Positions 25,858 to 35,038 of a stretch of 64,000 bases of DNA are shown piece after piece (within the stretch, counting starts at the first letter, position 1; each line of letters starts with the position of its first letter). Source of the stretch: Chryseobacterium paludis (GTDB lineage Bacteria; Bacteroidota; Bacteroidia; Flavobacteriales; Weeksellaceae); assembly GCF_025403485.1 (NCBI RefSeq), contig NZ_CP099966.1, positions 1,488,001 to 1,552,000 on the forward strand, in the 5' to 3' direction. A model generated the notes under the pieces. It did not search any database. It was not told the DNA's origin and saw only the letters and a list, made by a program, of their open reading frames with translations. The translations under genes and the position numbers were made by a program.

Positions 25858-26898
25858 TTACTTGTAGACGGATAGGGAAAGCTTCACGTTTACATCCTGA
25901 TCCTCTATTGGGCGTTCGATAAAAACCTGACGAATATCACCAAAACGCATTTCATCTTTCTTTGCTTTTTGGATTAATTGCTGAATAGCTTTTACTCTTC
26001 CAGCATAAGATCCTTTGTAGTAAATGATATAATTTTGAGTAGGACTTACAGATCTGAAACTAAAGTTATTATCTGTAATTCCCATTTTTTTGGATAAAGG
26101 AATTCCCAGGAAATAAGAAACTTCCTTATCCTTGTAATTATCTGCATCGGTAAGTAAAATCGGAAATCCAAATTCATCTTCTTTTTTACCCAAATCCATA
26201 CTTACATAATTATAAACTTTATTATAATTCATAACTATGTTTTTATACAATGCATCTTTTTTATTGGAAGTACTTACATTAATTCCCAGTAATAGTTTCT
26301 CTTCTTCATTTTCAACCATCAGACTGTCATATTTAATTGCAGCCATTTGATTATCTTTTTCAACTTTATTTCCTAAAACATTTTTCAGACTGGCCATACT
26401 TTTATCAATATTCTCAGCAAACCGATCTTCAGTCCAGAAGTTTTCAACTCTTCTTAAAACTGATAATTTAGGCGTATGAACGTACCAGGTAATTTTCGTT
26501 TTTTCAGCTGAAACAGGTTTGAATTTCACATCTACAAGAGTTGGATTTTCATTTTTATCTTCGAAAAGCTGATATCTTAAAGTTTGATTAGGATTTTCAT
26601 ATCTGATAAACATCTCCCCATCTCTATCATTTTTAGGATCGACATAGCTGATAGCACTTCCCATTCCTTCATATGGAGTATAATAATCAATGTCAATAGA
26701 TTGAGAGTTTGTGAAAAAATTATTCCACCTGGTGAAATTCTGTAAATTATTAAATTGATGAAACACCTTATCCACGGGATAATCTATTTCCTTTTCTATC
26801 TTAAAGTTTTTACTGTCCTCCACAAAATAGTACATAGAAAGCGCATAAGCACCTGCCAGCAAAACAACAATTACACTAATTATTTTAAAAAAACGCAT
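25858..26898 (-). CDS. Membrane-anchored SRPBCC / GyrI-like protein
   Basis: A 346-residue protein with an N-terminal membrane anchor (MRFFKIISVIVVLLAG). It is followed by an SRPBCC (START-like) region (about 30-170: VDKVFHQFNNLQNFTRWNNF, then several antiparallel strands). The C-terminal half (about 185-346) resembles the GyrI/effector-binding fold in layout. Such anchored two-domain proteins are common in Bacteroidota but uncharacterised. The longer ORF start six codons upstream is rejected because those codons overlap a well-formed promoter box. The chosen ATG lies 4 nt after that box. A role in binding a small hydrophobic ligand is possible, not shown. Confidence 0.7.
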   Translation of the reverse strand: MRFFKIISVIVVLLAGAYALSMYYFVEDSKNFKIEKEIDYPVDKVFHQFNNLQNFTRWNNFFTNSQSIDIDYYTPYEGMGSAISYVDPKNDRDGEMFIRYENPNQTLRYQLFEDKNENPTLVDVKFKPVSAEKTKITWYVHTPKLSVLRRVENFWTEDRFAENIDKSMASLKNVLGNKVEKDNQMAAIKYDSLMVENEEEKLLLGINVSTSNKKDALYKNIVMNYNKVYNYVSMDLGKKEDEFGFPILLTDADNYKDKEVSYFLGIPLSKKMGITDNNFSFRSVSPTQNYIIYYKGSYAGRVKAIQQLIQKAKKDEMRFGDIRQVFIERPIEDQDVNVKLSLSVYK

Positions 26899-26902
26899 CG
26901 CA

Positions 26903-26933
26903 CAAAAGTAAGACAAATAAAAAAAGTGACCAA
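26903..26933 (-). promoter_or_regulatory. Promoter of the SRPBCC protein gene
   Basis: Minus strand: -33 TTG (26931-26933) and -7 TACTTTTG (26903-26910) with a 20-nt spacer. The -33 element lies inside the terminator hairpin of glgC, and the -7 box ends 4 nt before the ATG. Confidence 0.6.
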
Positions 26934-26946
26934 TATATTGATCACT
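26925..26946 (-). terminator. Terminator of the glycogen operon
   Basis: A 10-bp stem AGTGATCAAT/ATTGGTCACT (minus strand, one mismatch) followed by seven T, 22 nt after the glgC stop. Confidence 0.7.
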
Positions 26947-26967
26947 CTAGTTGTATGTTTATAAAAA

Positions 26968-28236
26968 TTATCCAATATGTGTCCCAGGAAGCAAAACAGC
27001 CCCCTTCTTCACTACTACAATTCCATCTTGTACGGAATGGGTTTCATAATCCCCATCGTGAAGATGTTTCCCACCTATTATCCTTACATTATCTCCGATA
27101 TAGCAGTTTTTATCTAAAATTGCTTTCTCTATATAGCAGTATTTTCCAATTCCCATATTAGGACGGCCTTCCCGGTCATTGATTACAATTTCTGTGGTAT
27201 TTTGATAGAAATCAGAACCCATTACATAAGAATTTACAATCGTGCTTCCTTTATCTATCCTTGTTCTGTTTCCAATTACTGAGTTTTCAATTTTATCAGC
27301 CATGATAATACATCCATCCCCGAAAACAGCCTTACTTACATAAGAACCATTAATTTTAGATGGTGGAAGCATTCTCGCCCTCGTGTAAATAGGTGATGAA
27401 GAAAATAAATTAAATTGTGGGAAATCCTGACATAGATCCAAGTTAGCTTCATAAAATGACTCAATTGTTCCTATATCTGTCCAATAGCCTTCATATTGAT
27501 AGCTCAGAGTTGTATATTTTCCGATTGAATTTGGAATGATATCTTTTCCAAAATCATCTCCTGCTCCATCTTCAAACATCTTTTTAAGAATACTCTTTGT
27601 AAATATATAGATTCCCATTGATGCCAGATACTCCTTTCCTTCATGTTTATTCTTTTCTGAAACTTCAGATTTCCAATCCCCTAAAATATCAAATCCCGGT
27701 TTTTCAGTAAAAGAAGTAATATTCCCTTCTTCATCTGATTTTAAAATACCAAAACCTGTTGCATCTTTAGCATTTACTGGAATTGTAGCAATAGTAACAT
27801 CACCTCCTTTTTCGATATGATAATCCAACATTTGCCTGAAATCCATCTGATAAAGCTGATCCCCTGAAAGAATTAAAATATAATCATAATCATATTTTTC
27901 AAGATGCTTCATAGACTGACGCACAGCATCTGCTGTTCCCTGATACCAACTTTCATTTTCAACATTCTGTTCTGCAGCCAGAATATCTACAAAGCCTTTG
28001 CTGAAGATATCAAAATGGAAAGAATTCTTAATATGAGAATTTAAAGAAGCGGAATTAAACTGTGTTAAAACCAAAATCTTATTCAATCCCGAATTCAAGC
28101 AATTGGAAATGGGAATATCCACTAATCTGTATTTTCCGGCAATTGGGACAGCTGGTTTTGACCTTGAATAGGTTAATGGAAAAAGTCTCGTCCCTCTACC
28201 TCCTCCCAAAACAATGGAAATAACATTGCGATTCAT
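26968..28236 (-). CDS. glgC: Glucose-1-phosphate adenylyltransferase
   Basis: ADP-glucose pyrophosphorylase, 422 residues, which makes ADP-glucose from ATP and glucose-1-phosphate for glycogen synthesis. The N-terminal nucleotidyltransferase domain has LGGGRGTRLFPLT, SKPAVPIAGKYRLVDIPISN and the substrate loop ILSGDQLYQMDF. The C-terminal left-handed beta-helix carries repeated hexapeptides (for example SVIGNRTRIDKGSTI). It is the last gene of the operon glgB-glgA-lipoprotein-glgC, 15 nt after the lipoprotein gene, and is followed by a terminator. GlgC is usually the allosterically controlled step. Confidence 0.97.
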   Translation of the reverse strand: MNRNVISIVLGGGRGTRLFPLTYSRSKPAVPIAGKYRLVDIPISNCLNSGLNKILVLTQFNSASLNSHIKNSFHFDIFSKGFVDILAAEQNVENESWYQGTADAVRQSMKHLEKYDYDYILILSGDQLYQMDFRQMLDYHIEKGGDVTIATIPVNAKDATGFGILKSDEEGNITSFTEKPGFDILGDWKSEVSEKNKHEGKEYLASMGIYIFTKSILKKMFEDGAGDDFGKDIIPNSIGKYTTLSYQYEGYWTDIGTIESFYEANLDLCQDFPQFNLFSSSPIYTRARMLPPSKINGSYVSKAVFGDGCIIMADKIENSVIGNRTRIDKGSTIVNSYVMGSDFYQNTTEIVINDREGRPNMGIGKYCYIEKAILDKNCYIGDNVRIIGGKHLHDGDYETHSVQDGIVVVKKGAVLLPGTHIG

Positions 28237-28251
28237 AAAATATCTTGCGTT

Positions 28252-28782
28252 TTAATTTATTAGGTTTACTGTTCTTTTCTTAATATCTACTTTCACTCTA
28301 AAACACGCTTTATTCTCATATTTTAGATTATTGTTAACAACAACAACTTCATACAAACCCTGATCATTCAATTCTTTTACCTCTTTATCTACATTATCAA
28401 TTTCTATATTATAATCTCTAAGCTTACTTCTAAATAATTTATTGGTAATTAAGATACCCATCACATCTACTTTATTGATCATAAAATCCTCAACATTTTT
28501 ATCATACCTTACCTTCCAGTCTTTACCATATCTATTTTCCAGTTCGGCAAATGTTTTTTTATTTTCAGTATTAACACTATCCATCAGCTTTTGGTCAACC
28601 TCACAACCTGCTACATCAACATATTTAATTTTCCATTTTTCAGCTATTCCATTTCTTCCTTCGATATTTAACATATTGGGAAGGCCATAGCCTAAAATAG
28701 TAAAATATTTATTATTTGTTTCTTCCTTTTTACAAGATAAAATCATACATAGTATTAAAAGAAAAAAGCTTGCTCTAAACAT
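28252..28782 (-). CDS. Lipoprotein of unknown function embedded in the glycogen operon
   Basis: A 176-residue predicted lipoprotein. The N-terminus MFRASFFLLILCMILSCKKEE is a type II signal peptide with lipobox LSC at residues 15-17. The following Lys-Glu residues fit inner- or surface-exposed lipoproteins in Bacteroidota. The mature part is charged and mostly alpha/beta in pattern with no family I recognise. It begins 1 nt after the glgA stop and ends 15 nt before glgC, so it is translationally coupled inside the operon. The position suggests a job linked to glycogen or envelope sensing, but there is no direct evidence. Confidence 0.7.
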   Translation of the reverse strand: MFRASFFLLILCMILSCKKEETNNKYFTILGYGLPNMLNIEGRNGIAEKWKIKYVDVAGCEVDQKLMDSVNTENKKTFAELENRYGKDWKVRYDKNVEDFMINKVDVMGILITNKLFRSKLRDYNIEIDNVDKEVKELNDQGLYEVVVVNNNLKYENKACFRVKVDIKKRTVNLIN

Positions 28783-28783
28783 T

Positions 28784-30190
28784 TTATTTATTATATAATG
28801 CTACATATTTCTCCGCTGACTTCTCCCATGCAAAATCGAATTGCATATTCGCAGTAATAAGATTCTTCATGGCACCTTTCTGATTATATATATTTACTCC
28901 CCTGTTCATCGCATGGATTACATCATCCACTCCCGGATAAACAAAATTCAATCCGGCACCACCCGTAGAAATATCTTGTACTGTATCTTTTAGTCCTCCT
29001 GTATATCTTACAATCGGAACCGTTCCATATCTCATAGAATACATTTGATTCAACCCACAAGGTTCCACCCTTGATGGCATTAGTAAAAAGTCCGCCGAGG
29101 CATATATCTTATGAGAAAGGTATTCTTTATAACCAAGATCAAGAGCAAAATTACTGTACAAGTGCTCATATTCTTGCAGTTTTCCTTCGATATACTTATT
29201 ACCAGAGCCTAGGATCATAATATTTAAAGCGCCATAGCTCTGTCTTATACTTCTCGAAACAACGTCTGGCAACAGATCAGCTCCCTTTTCAGTTGCAAAC
29301 CTTCCTATAAAGGCAAACAACGGAAGCTCTGGTTTCAGTCCATATTCTTTACAAAGTTTTGCCTTACTTTTCTTTTTCTGCTCAACAGCATTTTTAACAC
29401 TAAAATTATAATCCAACATGGGATCTGTTTCAGGATCCCAAACCTCTGTATCAATACCATTGATAATCCCATAAGCTTTTCGGAATTCTTCACGAACCAA
29501 ACTTTCAAGTCCCCGGAAACTTATAAATAGCTCTTCCAGATAACCTTCTGAAACAGTGGTAAAAGCGCTTGAACATTTAATCATACTCGCAAGAGGATTA
29601 ATCAGCCCGTTCCAGTCTAAAAGCCCCCATTTATAACTATCAAAAGATGGCATATAATGTGCCATACTCCAACTCATCATTCCCTGATATTCTCCATTAT
29701 GAATCGTTCCAATGGTTTTCACTCCTTTTAAAAACTTAAATTCAGCACAGTATTCAATCATAAAAGGAACTAGTCCCGTATGATAATCATGACAATGTAA
29801 AACGTCAGGACGAATTTCCATTGCACTCAGCCAATGTAAAACACCATGTTGAAAAGCCAGAAACTGAAAACTCTCATCCTGATATCCATATGGATTATCA
29901 CGATCTAAAAGTCCTGGAATTTTAACCATATAAAGTTCAAAACCTAAAACATCAGTTTTCTCCTTCATTACCTGAACCTGAAGCATATTCGGGCCTTGAT
30001 GAATGAAACCATCAAAAACTATGTCAAACTCATGATCATACACAAAAGATTTGTTATACCAAGGCATGACAACTTTGGCATCAACCCCTTTTATTTTATT
30101 CTGATATTTTGGTAAAGCCCCGACAACATCTGCCAGACCTCCTACTTTTGCTATCGGATAACATTCCGTGCTAAGATGATAAACTATCAT
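28784..30190 (-). CDS. glgA: Glycogen synthase (ADP-glucose)
   Basis: Family 5 glycosyltransferase that elongates glycogen from ADP-glucose, 468 residues. The N-terminus has the AKVGGLADVVGALP motif (family K-x-G-G-L), with the lysine that binds the ADP-glucose phosphate. The C-terminal Rossmann domain has FIGRFATEKGADLL and the acceptor motif PSRVEPCGLNQMYSMRYGTVPIVRYTGGL, all intact. It starts 1 nt after the glgB stop and the lipoprotein gene starts 1 nt after its own stop, so the three are tightly coupled. Confidence 0.97.
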   Translation of the reverse strand: MIVYHLSTECYPIAKVGGLADVVGALPKYQNKIKGVDAKVVMPWYNKSFVYDHEFDIVFDGFIHQGPNMLQVQVMKEKTDVLGFELYMVKIPGLLDRDNPYGYQDESFQFLAFQHGVLHWLSAMEIRPDVLHCHDYHTGLVPFMIEYCAEFKFLKGVKTIGTIHNGEYQGMMSWSMAHYMPSFDSYKWGLLDWNGLINPLASMIKCSSAFTTVSEGYLEELFISFRGLESLVREEFRKAYGIINGIDTEVWDPETDPMLDYNFSVKNAVEQKKKSKAKLCKEYGLKPELPLFAFIGRFATEKGADLLPDVVSRSIRQSYGALNIMILGSGNKYIEGKLQEYEHLYSNFALDLGYKEYLSHKIYASADFLLMPSRVEPCGLNQMYSMRYGTVPIVRYTGGLKDTVQDISTGGAGLNFVYPGVDDVIHAMNRGVNIYNQKGAMKNLITANMQFDFAWEKSAEKYVALYNK

Positions 30191-30191
30191 T

Positions 30192-32141
30192 TTACTTTTT
30201 ATGTAATTTAATTCTATGTAATTTATACTTTTTATCTTTTCTCTGTTTTAAAATTAACCCTGCTAATGGGGGTAATTTTAAAGTTATTGATTTTGGCCTG
30301 CTCATCCATTCTTCATATTCTTCTTTCAGAACTTCAGGATTAATCCCTCCACCATGATACCTTGCATCATCAGAATTAAAAATAACTTCCCAGTGCGTTC
30401 CTTCATTTACTCCAATCTTATAATCTAAAATACGTGGCGTAAGATTGAGAACGACCATGAAAATATCATCTCTCCTTTTTCCTTTTCTTAAATATATATA
30501 GACAGAGTTATCCTGATCATTTGCTTCTACCCATTCAAACCCTTTAGAATTAAATTGATTTTCATAAAAGGCAGATTCATATCTGTAAACATGATTAAGA
30601 TCCTTTATCAGGGTTTGCAATCCTTTGTGTACAGGGTATTGTAGTAAATGCCAATCCAAACTCTGTTTAAAATTCCATTCACTGGTTTGTCCAAATTCAT
30701 CACCCATAAAAAGCAATTTTGCTCCCGGATGTGTATACATATACACAAACAATGTACGAAGATTAGCAAACTTCTGCCATTCATCACCCGGCATTTTATA
30801 AATAAGACTCGCCTTTCCGTGTACAACTTCATCGTGAGATAAAGGCATCATATAATTTTCATTATACATATACATAGAAGCAAAGGTCAGTTTATGATGA
30901 TTGCTTTTTCTGTTTATAGGATCTAGTTTGAAATAATCCAATGTATCATGCATCCAGCCCATCATCCATTTCATTCCAAAACCAACTCCCCCATCATGTA
31001 CAGGTTTTGTAAGTAAAGGAAAGTCTGAGCTTTCTTCAGCAATGGTTATAATAGTATCTCCGAATTCTTTATACACAGCAGTATTAAATTCCTGAAGAAA
31101 TAATTTTGCTTCAAGATTTACATTTCCACCATATTTATTGGGTTCCCATTCCCCTTCATTTCGGGAATAATCCAAATGAAGCATCGAAGTCACTGCATCC
31201 ACCCGCAATCCATCAGCATGATATCTTTCCAGCCAAAACATGGCATTTGAAATTAAAAATGACTTAACTTCATTCCTTCCATAATTAAAAATATAAGATT
31301 TCCAGTCAGGATGAAACCCTTTCCTTGGATCTTCATGTTCATATAAAAAAGAACCGTCAAAACGATGCAAACCGTTAGCATCTCCGGGAAAATGAGAGGG
31401 TACCCAGTCTAAAATAACACCTATCTCATTCTGATGAAGCTCATCAATCAGATACATTAAATCCTGAGGAGAGCCAAACCGGGATGTTGCCGCATAAAAA
31501 CCCGTAATCTGATAACCCCAACTCGGATCGTAAGGAAATTCCATTATGGGCATAAATTCAACATGAGTAAAACCCATTTCTTTGAGATAAGGTACTAGCT
31601 TTTTAGCTATGTCCCGATAATTTAAAAACTTTTCCGGATTATCTTCTTCTCTTACCCAAGAACCTAGATGCATCTCATATACTGAGATTGGAGCGTCTAA
31701 ACTGTTCACTTTCCACCGGCTGCTCATCCAATCCTTATCCTGCCATTCATACCATGTTGTAGATATTAATGATGCAGCCTGCAAATTTTGCTCCCAGCTT
31801 AATGCATAAGGATCACTTTTCTCCAGAATCTCCCCATAGGTTGTCTCTATAGCGTACTTATATAAAGTTCCCCAGGTGAGCCCTTCGATAAATCCTTCCC
31901 AAATGCCCGATCCATCCCAGCGAGGATATAAAATATGTTCCTTATGGTTCCACTTGTTAAAATTTCCAATCACAGAAACTTTTTTTGAATTCGGTGCCCA
32001 AACCGAAAAATAAACTCCCTGTACTCCGTCCTTTTCTACGGAATGCGCTCCAAATTTATCATAGAGCTTATAATGTTTACCTTCTTTAAAAAGATAAACA
32101 TCATGATCCGTAAAAAGTGTATATGTTTTAACAGAGTTCAT
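30192..32141 (-). CDS. glgB: 1,4-alpha-glucan branching enzyme
   Basis: Branching enzyme of family GH13, 649 residues, introducing alpha-1,6 branches into glycogen. It has an N-terminal CBM48 domain (VYFSVWAPNSKKVSVIGNFNKWN, about 43-65) and a TIM barrel with DWVPSHFP, the catalytic Asp in GLRVDAVTSML, the catalytic Glu in TIAEESSDFP and the PLSHDEVVHGK motif. A C-terminal beta domain ends in a basic tail (KQRKDKKYKLHRIKLHKK). It lacks the extra N-terminal domain of the longest branching enzymes. It is the first gene of the glycogen operon and is divergent from the CBM48-esterase gene, with 211 nt between. Confidence 0.96.
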   Translation of the reverse strand: MNSVKTYTLFTDHDVYLFKEGKHYKLYDKFGAHSVEKDGVQGVYFSVWAPNSKKVSVIGNFNKWNHKEHILYPRWDGSGIWEGFIEGLTWGTLYKYAIETTYGEILEKSDPYALSWEQNLQAASLISTTWYEWQDKDWMSSRWKVNSLDAPISVYEMHLGSWVREEDNPEKFLNYRDIAKKLVPYLKEMGFTHVEFMPIMEFPYDPSWGYQITGFYAATSRFGSPQDLMYLIDELHQNEIGVILDWVPSHFPGDANGLHRFDGSFLYEHEDPRKGFHPDWKSYIFNYGRNEVKSFLISNAMFWLERYHADGLRVDAVTSMLHLDYSRNEGEWEPNKYGGNVNLEAKLFLQEFNTAVYKEFGDTIITIAEESSDFPLLTKPVHDGGVGFGMKWMMGWMHDTLDYFKLDPINRKSNHHKLTFASMYMYNENYMMPLSHDEVVHGKASLIYKMPGDEWQKFANLRTLFVYMYTHPGAKLLFMGDEFGQTSEWNFKQSLDWHLLQYPVHKGLQTLIKDLNHVYRYESAFYENQFNSKGFEWVEANDQDNSVYIYLRKGKRRDDIFMVVLNLTPRILDYKIGVNEGTHWEVIFNSDDARYHGGGINPEVLKEEYEEWMSRPKSITLKLPPLAGLILKQRKDKKYKLHRIKLHKK

Positions 32142-32352
32142 TAGTGTTTAATTTACATTCTTTGAAACTACGAAAAATACAGCTAGAAACAATTAACTAT
32201 AATTCAAATAATTGTTATATAAGTTATTTCATCCGCGTGTCTATCAAATATATAAAATTTACTGATTTATATATTTGTTTTTATCTAAAATTTCAGACTA
32301 GATATATCTAAAGTTTTTTTATAAATTTAGCCGTATTATTTTTTAAAGACAC

Positions 32353-33477
32353 ATGATGAAGTTTAAACTTTACACTGATGAGAGTGATGAAAGAACTGTA
32401 TATGTAACAGGGAATTTTAATAATTGGAATCCAAAAGACAGTCGATACAAACTTGAACTTACGGATCCCAACAACTATTTTATTGATATTGCTGATGAGA
32501 TCCTGCCTTCTGATATAGAATATAAGTTTACAAAAGGAGGCTGGGAGAATGTGGAACTTGATAAATACGGAAATATTACTCCAAATCGTAAAGTCAAAAA
32601 AGCATCAGGTGAAGTTTCAGATACTGTAGAAAAGTGGAGACTCAACTGGGGTCCTTTTAAAGATGAGTTCTTCCCTATTGTAGAAATCATTTCGGAAGAA
32701 TTTTATATCCCACAACTTGACAGACACCGTAAAGTGTGGGCACTACTACCTTACGATTATTATATTTCGAATAAAAGCTATCCCGTATTATATCTTCAGG
32801 ATGCCCAAAATCTCTTCAATGAAGGAAGTGAGTATGGAAACTGGGAAATCGACAAAAAACTCTCTATTCTTGCTGAATATGGCCGTGGTGATGTGATAAT
32901 CATCGCAATTGAACATGGAAGTGAAGAAAGAATAAAAGAATATATATTTGATAATGATCATGTTGCCCACGGGTCTGAGGGCAAAAAATACATCCGATTT
33001 ATCACAGATACTTTAAAACCATTTGTTGATGAACAGTACCGGACTAAAAAAGACAGGGAAAATACAGGAATCGGTGGTAGTTCTTTAGGCGCCTTGATCA
33101 GTATCTACAGTGGATTTCTTTATCCAGAAGTATATTCTAAGCTCTTAATTTTCTCACCATCGCTTTGGGTAGAACCAAATAATAATTTCCCAATGATGAA
33201 TTTCAGAGTGCCTTTTAAAACAAAAATTTATTTATATGGTGGTGGGCAGGAAGGAGCCAAAATGGTAAAACGAATCCATGTCTTTGAAGAATATTTAAGA
33301 AAATGGGAGAAAAAAAATTTCTTTGATTTTGAATTCAAAACCAATATCAACCCTGAAGGTACACATAGTGAATTCTATTGGTCTCAGGAATTTCCAAGGG
33401 CTATTGAATGGCTATTTTATGATAACATAGAAAACCCTGTAGAAGTAACCCCACAACAAAAAAGCATTAAACAGTAA
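32353..33477 (+). CDS. CBM48-like domain fused to an esterase-D-type alpha/beta hydrolase
   Basis: A 374-residue two-domain protein. Residues 1-100 resemble a glycogen-binding CBM48/AMPK-type domain (YVTGNFNNWNPKD, then DIEYKFTKGGWENVELD). Residues 110-355 form an esterase-D-type alpha/beta hydrolase with nucleophile Ser244 in GGSSLGA and a likely catalytic His in GTHSEFYW. No secretion signal is visible, so it is probably cytoplasmic. It is divergent from the glycogen operon and precedes an M17 aminopeptidase by 5 nt. An action on acylated glucan or on a ligand held near glycogen is inferred from the fusion and neighbours. Related esterases can also be acyl or peptide ester hydrolases. Confidence 0.82.
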   Translation: MMKFKLYTDESDERTVYVTGNFNNWNPKDSRYKLELTDPNNYFIDIADEILPSDIEYKFTKGGWENVELDKYGNITPNRKVKKASGEVSDTVEKWRLNWGPFKDEFFPIVEIISEEFYIPQLDRHRKVWALLPYDYYISNKSYPVLYLQDAQNLFNEGSEYGNWEIDKKLSILAEYGRGDVIIIAIEHGSEERIKEYIFDNDHVAHGSEGKKYIRFITDTLKPFVDEQYRTKKDRENTGIGGSSLGALISIYSGFLYPEVYSKLLIFSPSLWVEPNNNFPMMNFRVPFKTKIYLYGGGQEGAKMVKRIHVFEEYLRKWEKKNFFDFEFKTNINPEGTHSEFYWSQEFPRAIEWLFYDNIENPVEVTPQQKSIKQ

Positions 33478-33482
33478 AAATT

Positions 33483-34898
33483 ATGAAATTAATCAACAAA
33501 AAAAATAAAAGCTACAGCCAGGTCTTTCAATTATTCACAGAGGAAGAATGGACAAAAACAAGCAAAAATTTCAATAAAAATATTTCCACTTTTTTCACTG
33601 GAAAGAAAAACGAAGTATTTGTTAATACCACTGAAGAAAGTATAATCTATTTTATCGGCTTAGGAAAAGAATCGATTCAGAATTTTGAAGTCCAGCAGGT
33701 TGCCGTAAAATTCTCCCAAACCCAGAAAAAAAGTTTAAAAGCTGTTTCCACGTTAGTGTTAGGAAATTTTGTTGATCAAAAACAGTTCGAAGAATTTATA
33801 AAGGGATTATTAATAGGAACATACAACTATCCTTTCGATAAAAATCATCCGTTCTGGAATCCGGCATTCGAGATTCATTTTGAAAATCTAAGTCAGAAAA
33901 AACTTGATGTAATTACCCAAAAAGCAATAGCATTAGCTAATGGCCAAACGGCCTGTCAGGAGTGGTTAAACAAACCTGCAAATCTTAAAAATCCAGATAT
34001 TTTAAGTCTTTATCTTAAAAACTTAGCTAAAAAACATCAGCTAAAATATACTGTTTTCAACAGGAAAAAATGCGAAGAATTAGGTCTTGGAGCCTATCTT
34101 TCAGTAAATCAAGGAAGTGCTTATGATGCAGCCTTTACCATTTTAGAATACAAAACAACTGTAAAAAACGCTAAAACTATTGGCTTGGTGGGAAAATGTG
34201 TGGTCTTTGATACTGGAGGGATCTCTTTAAAGAATCATGAGAACATGCATTATATGAAATCTGATATGGGTGGAGCCACTGCTGTTTTAGGAGCTTTAAT
34301 TTATGCTTCAGAAATGCAGCTTCCTATTAATCTTGTTGTTATTTTACCAATCACCGACAATTCAATTTCTGAAAAAGCCTTTCTTCCGAGTGACGTAATT
34401 ACAGCTTACAATGGAAAAACAATTGAAGTATTAAATACAGATGCAGAGGGAAGAATGGTTCTTGCTGATTCGCTTTCTTATCTTTCAAAAAACTATAAAA
34501 CAGACCTTCTTATTGATCTGGCAACATTAACAGGAAGTTCTGTAAGAATGTTTGGTGATACTTGTGGTGCTTTATTTTCAAATAATGAAGAATTAAAAAA
34601 TACATTAATAAAAACCGGTGATAGAACGAACCAGAGGCTATGGAATCTCCCTTTATGGGATATTTGGAAAGATGATATCCAATCTGATGTAGCGGATTTA
34701 AAAAACATTTCCATGAAACCTATTGGTGATTGTATTGTTGCTGCAAAGTTCCTGGAACAATTTATTGAAGGTCATTCGAAATGGGCTCATTTAGATATTG
34801 CCGGAGTGGCTTTCGGAAGCGTTGGATATGCTAAAGAAAAAGCATCAACAGGCTTTGGAGTGCAATTGCTGGCCGATTTAATCGAAAATTATCATTAA
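33483..34898 (+). CDS. M17 family leucyl aminopeptidase
   Basis: A cytosolic two-metal aminopeptidase of family M17 that removes N-terminal residues from peptides, 471 residues. The metal and catalytic motifs are intact: VGKCVVFDTGGISLK, HYMKSDMGGATAV, and the family signature NTDAEGRMVLADSLSY. The N-terminal non-catalytic domain (1-150) is divergent, as usual. It lies 5 nt after the CBM48-esterase gene and 140 nt before the amidoligase operon. A -7 box separates it from that operon. As it cleaves short peptides, it may act on dipeptides released nearby, but it is more likely a general peptidase. Confidence 0.93.
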   Translation: MKLINKKNKSYSQVFQLFTEEEWTKTSKNFNKNISTFFTGKKNEVFVNTTEESIIYFIGLGKESIQNFEVQQVAVKFSQTQKKSLKAVSTLVLGNFVDQKQFEEFIKGLLIGTYNYPFDKNHPFWNPAFEIHFENLSQKKLDVITQKAIALANGQTACQEWLNKPANLKNPDILSLYLKNLAKKHQLKYTVFNRKKCEELGLGAYLSVNQGSAYDAAFTILEYKTTVKNAKTIGLVGKCVVFDTGGISLKNHENMHYMKSDMGGATAVLGALIYASEMQLPINLVVILPITDNSISEKAFLPSDVITAYNGKTIEVLNTDAEGRMVLADSLSYLSKNYKTDLLIDLATLTGSSVRMFGDTCGALFSNNEELKNTLIKTGDRTNQRLWNLPLWDIWKDDIQSDVADLKNISMKPIGDCIVAAKFLEQFIEGHSKWAHLDIAGVAFGSVGYAKEKASTGFGVQLLADLIENYH

Positions 34899-35001
34899 AA
34901 ATTAGTTTATTACAAAATTTCTCTGTATAATTGATTTAGGATTTTCAAAATCTCAGCAATGATCAACTATTGATATTAATTAATCAATAAAATTTTGCTT
35001 T

Positions 35002-35009
35002 TATTTTTG
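35002..35009 (+). promoter_or_regulatory. -7 promoter box of the amidoligase operon
   Basis: TATTTTTG matches TAnnTTTG, 29 nt before the first ATP-grasp gene, after a 100-nt spacer that separates the operon from the aminopeptidase gene. Confidence 0.45.
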
Positions 35010-35038
35010 ATAATTTATTAAAACTTCAAAAACACTGT

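Noticed and set aside
26899..26916. Earlier start of the SRPBCC protein
   Set aside because: These six codons overlap a well-formed promoter -7 box, so transcription would start after them.
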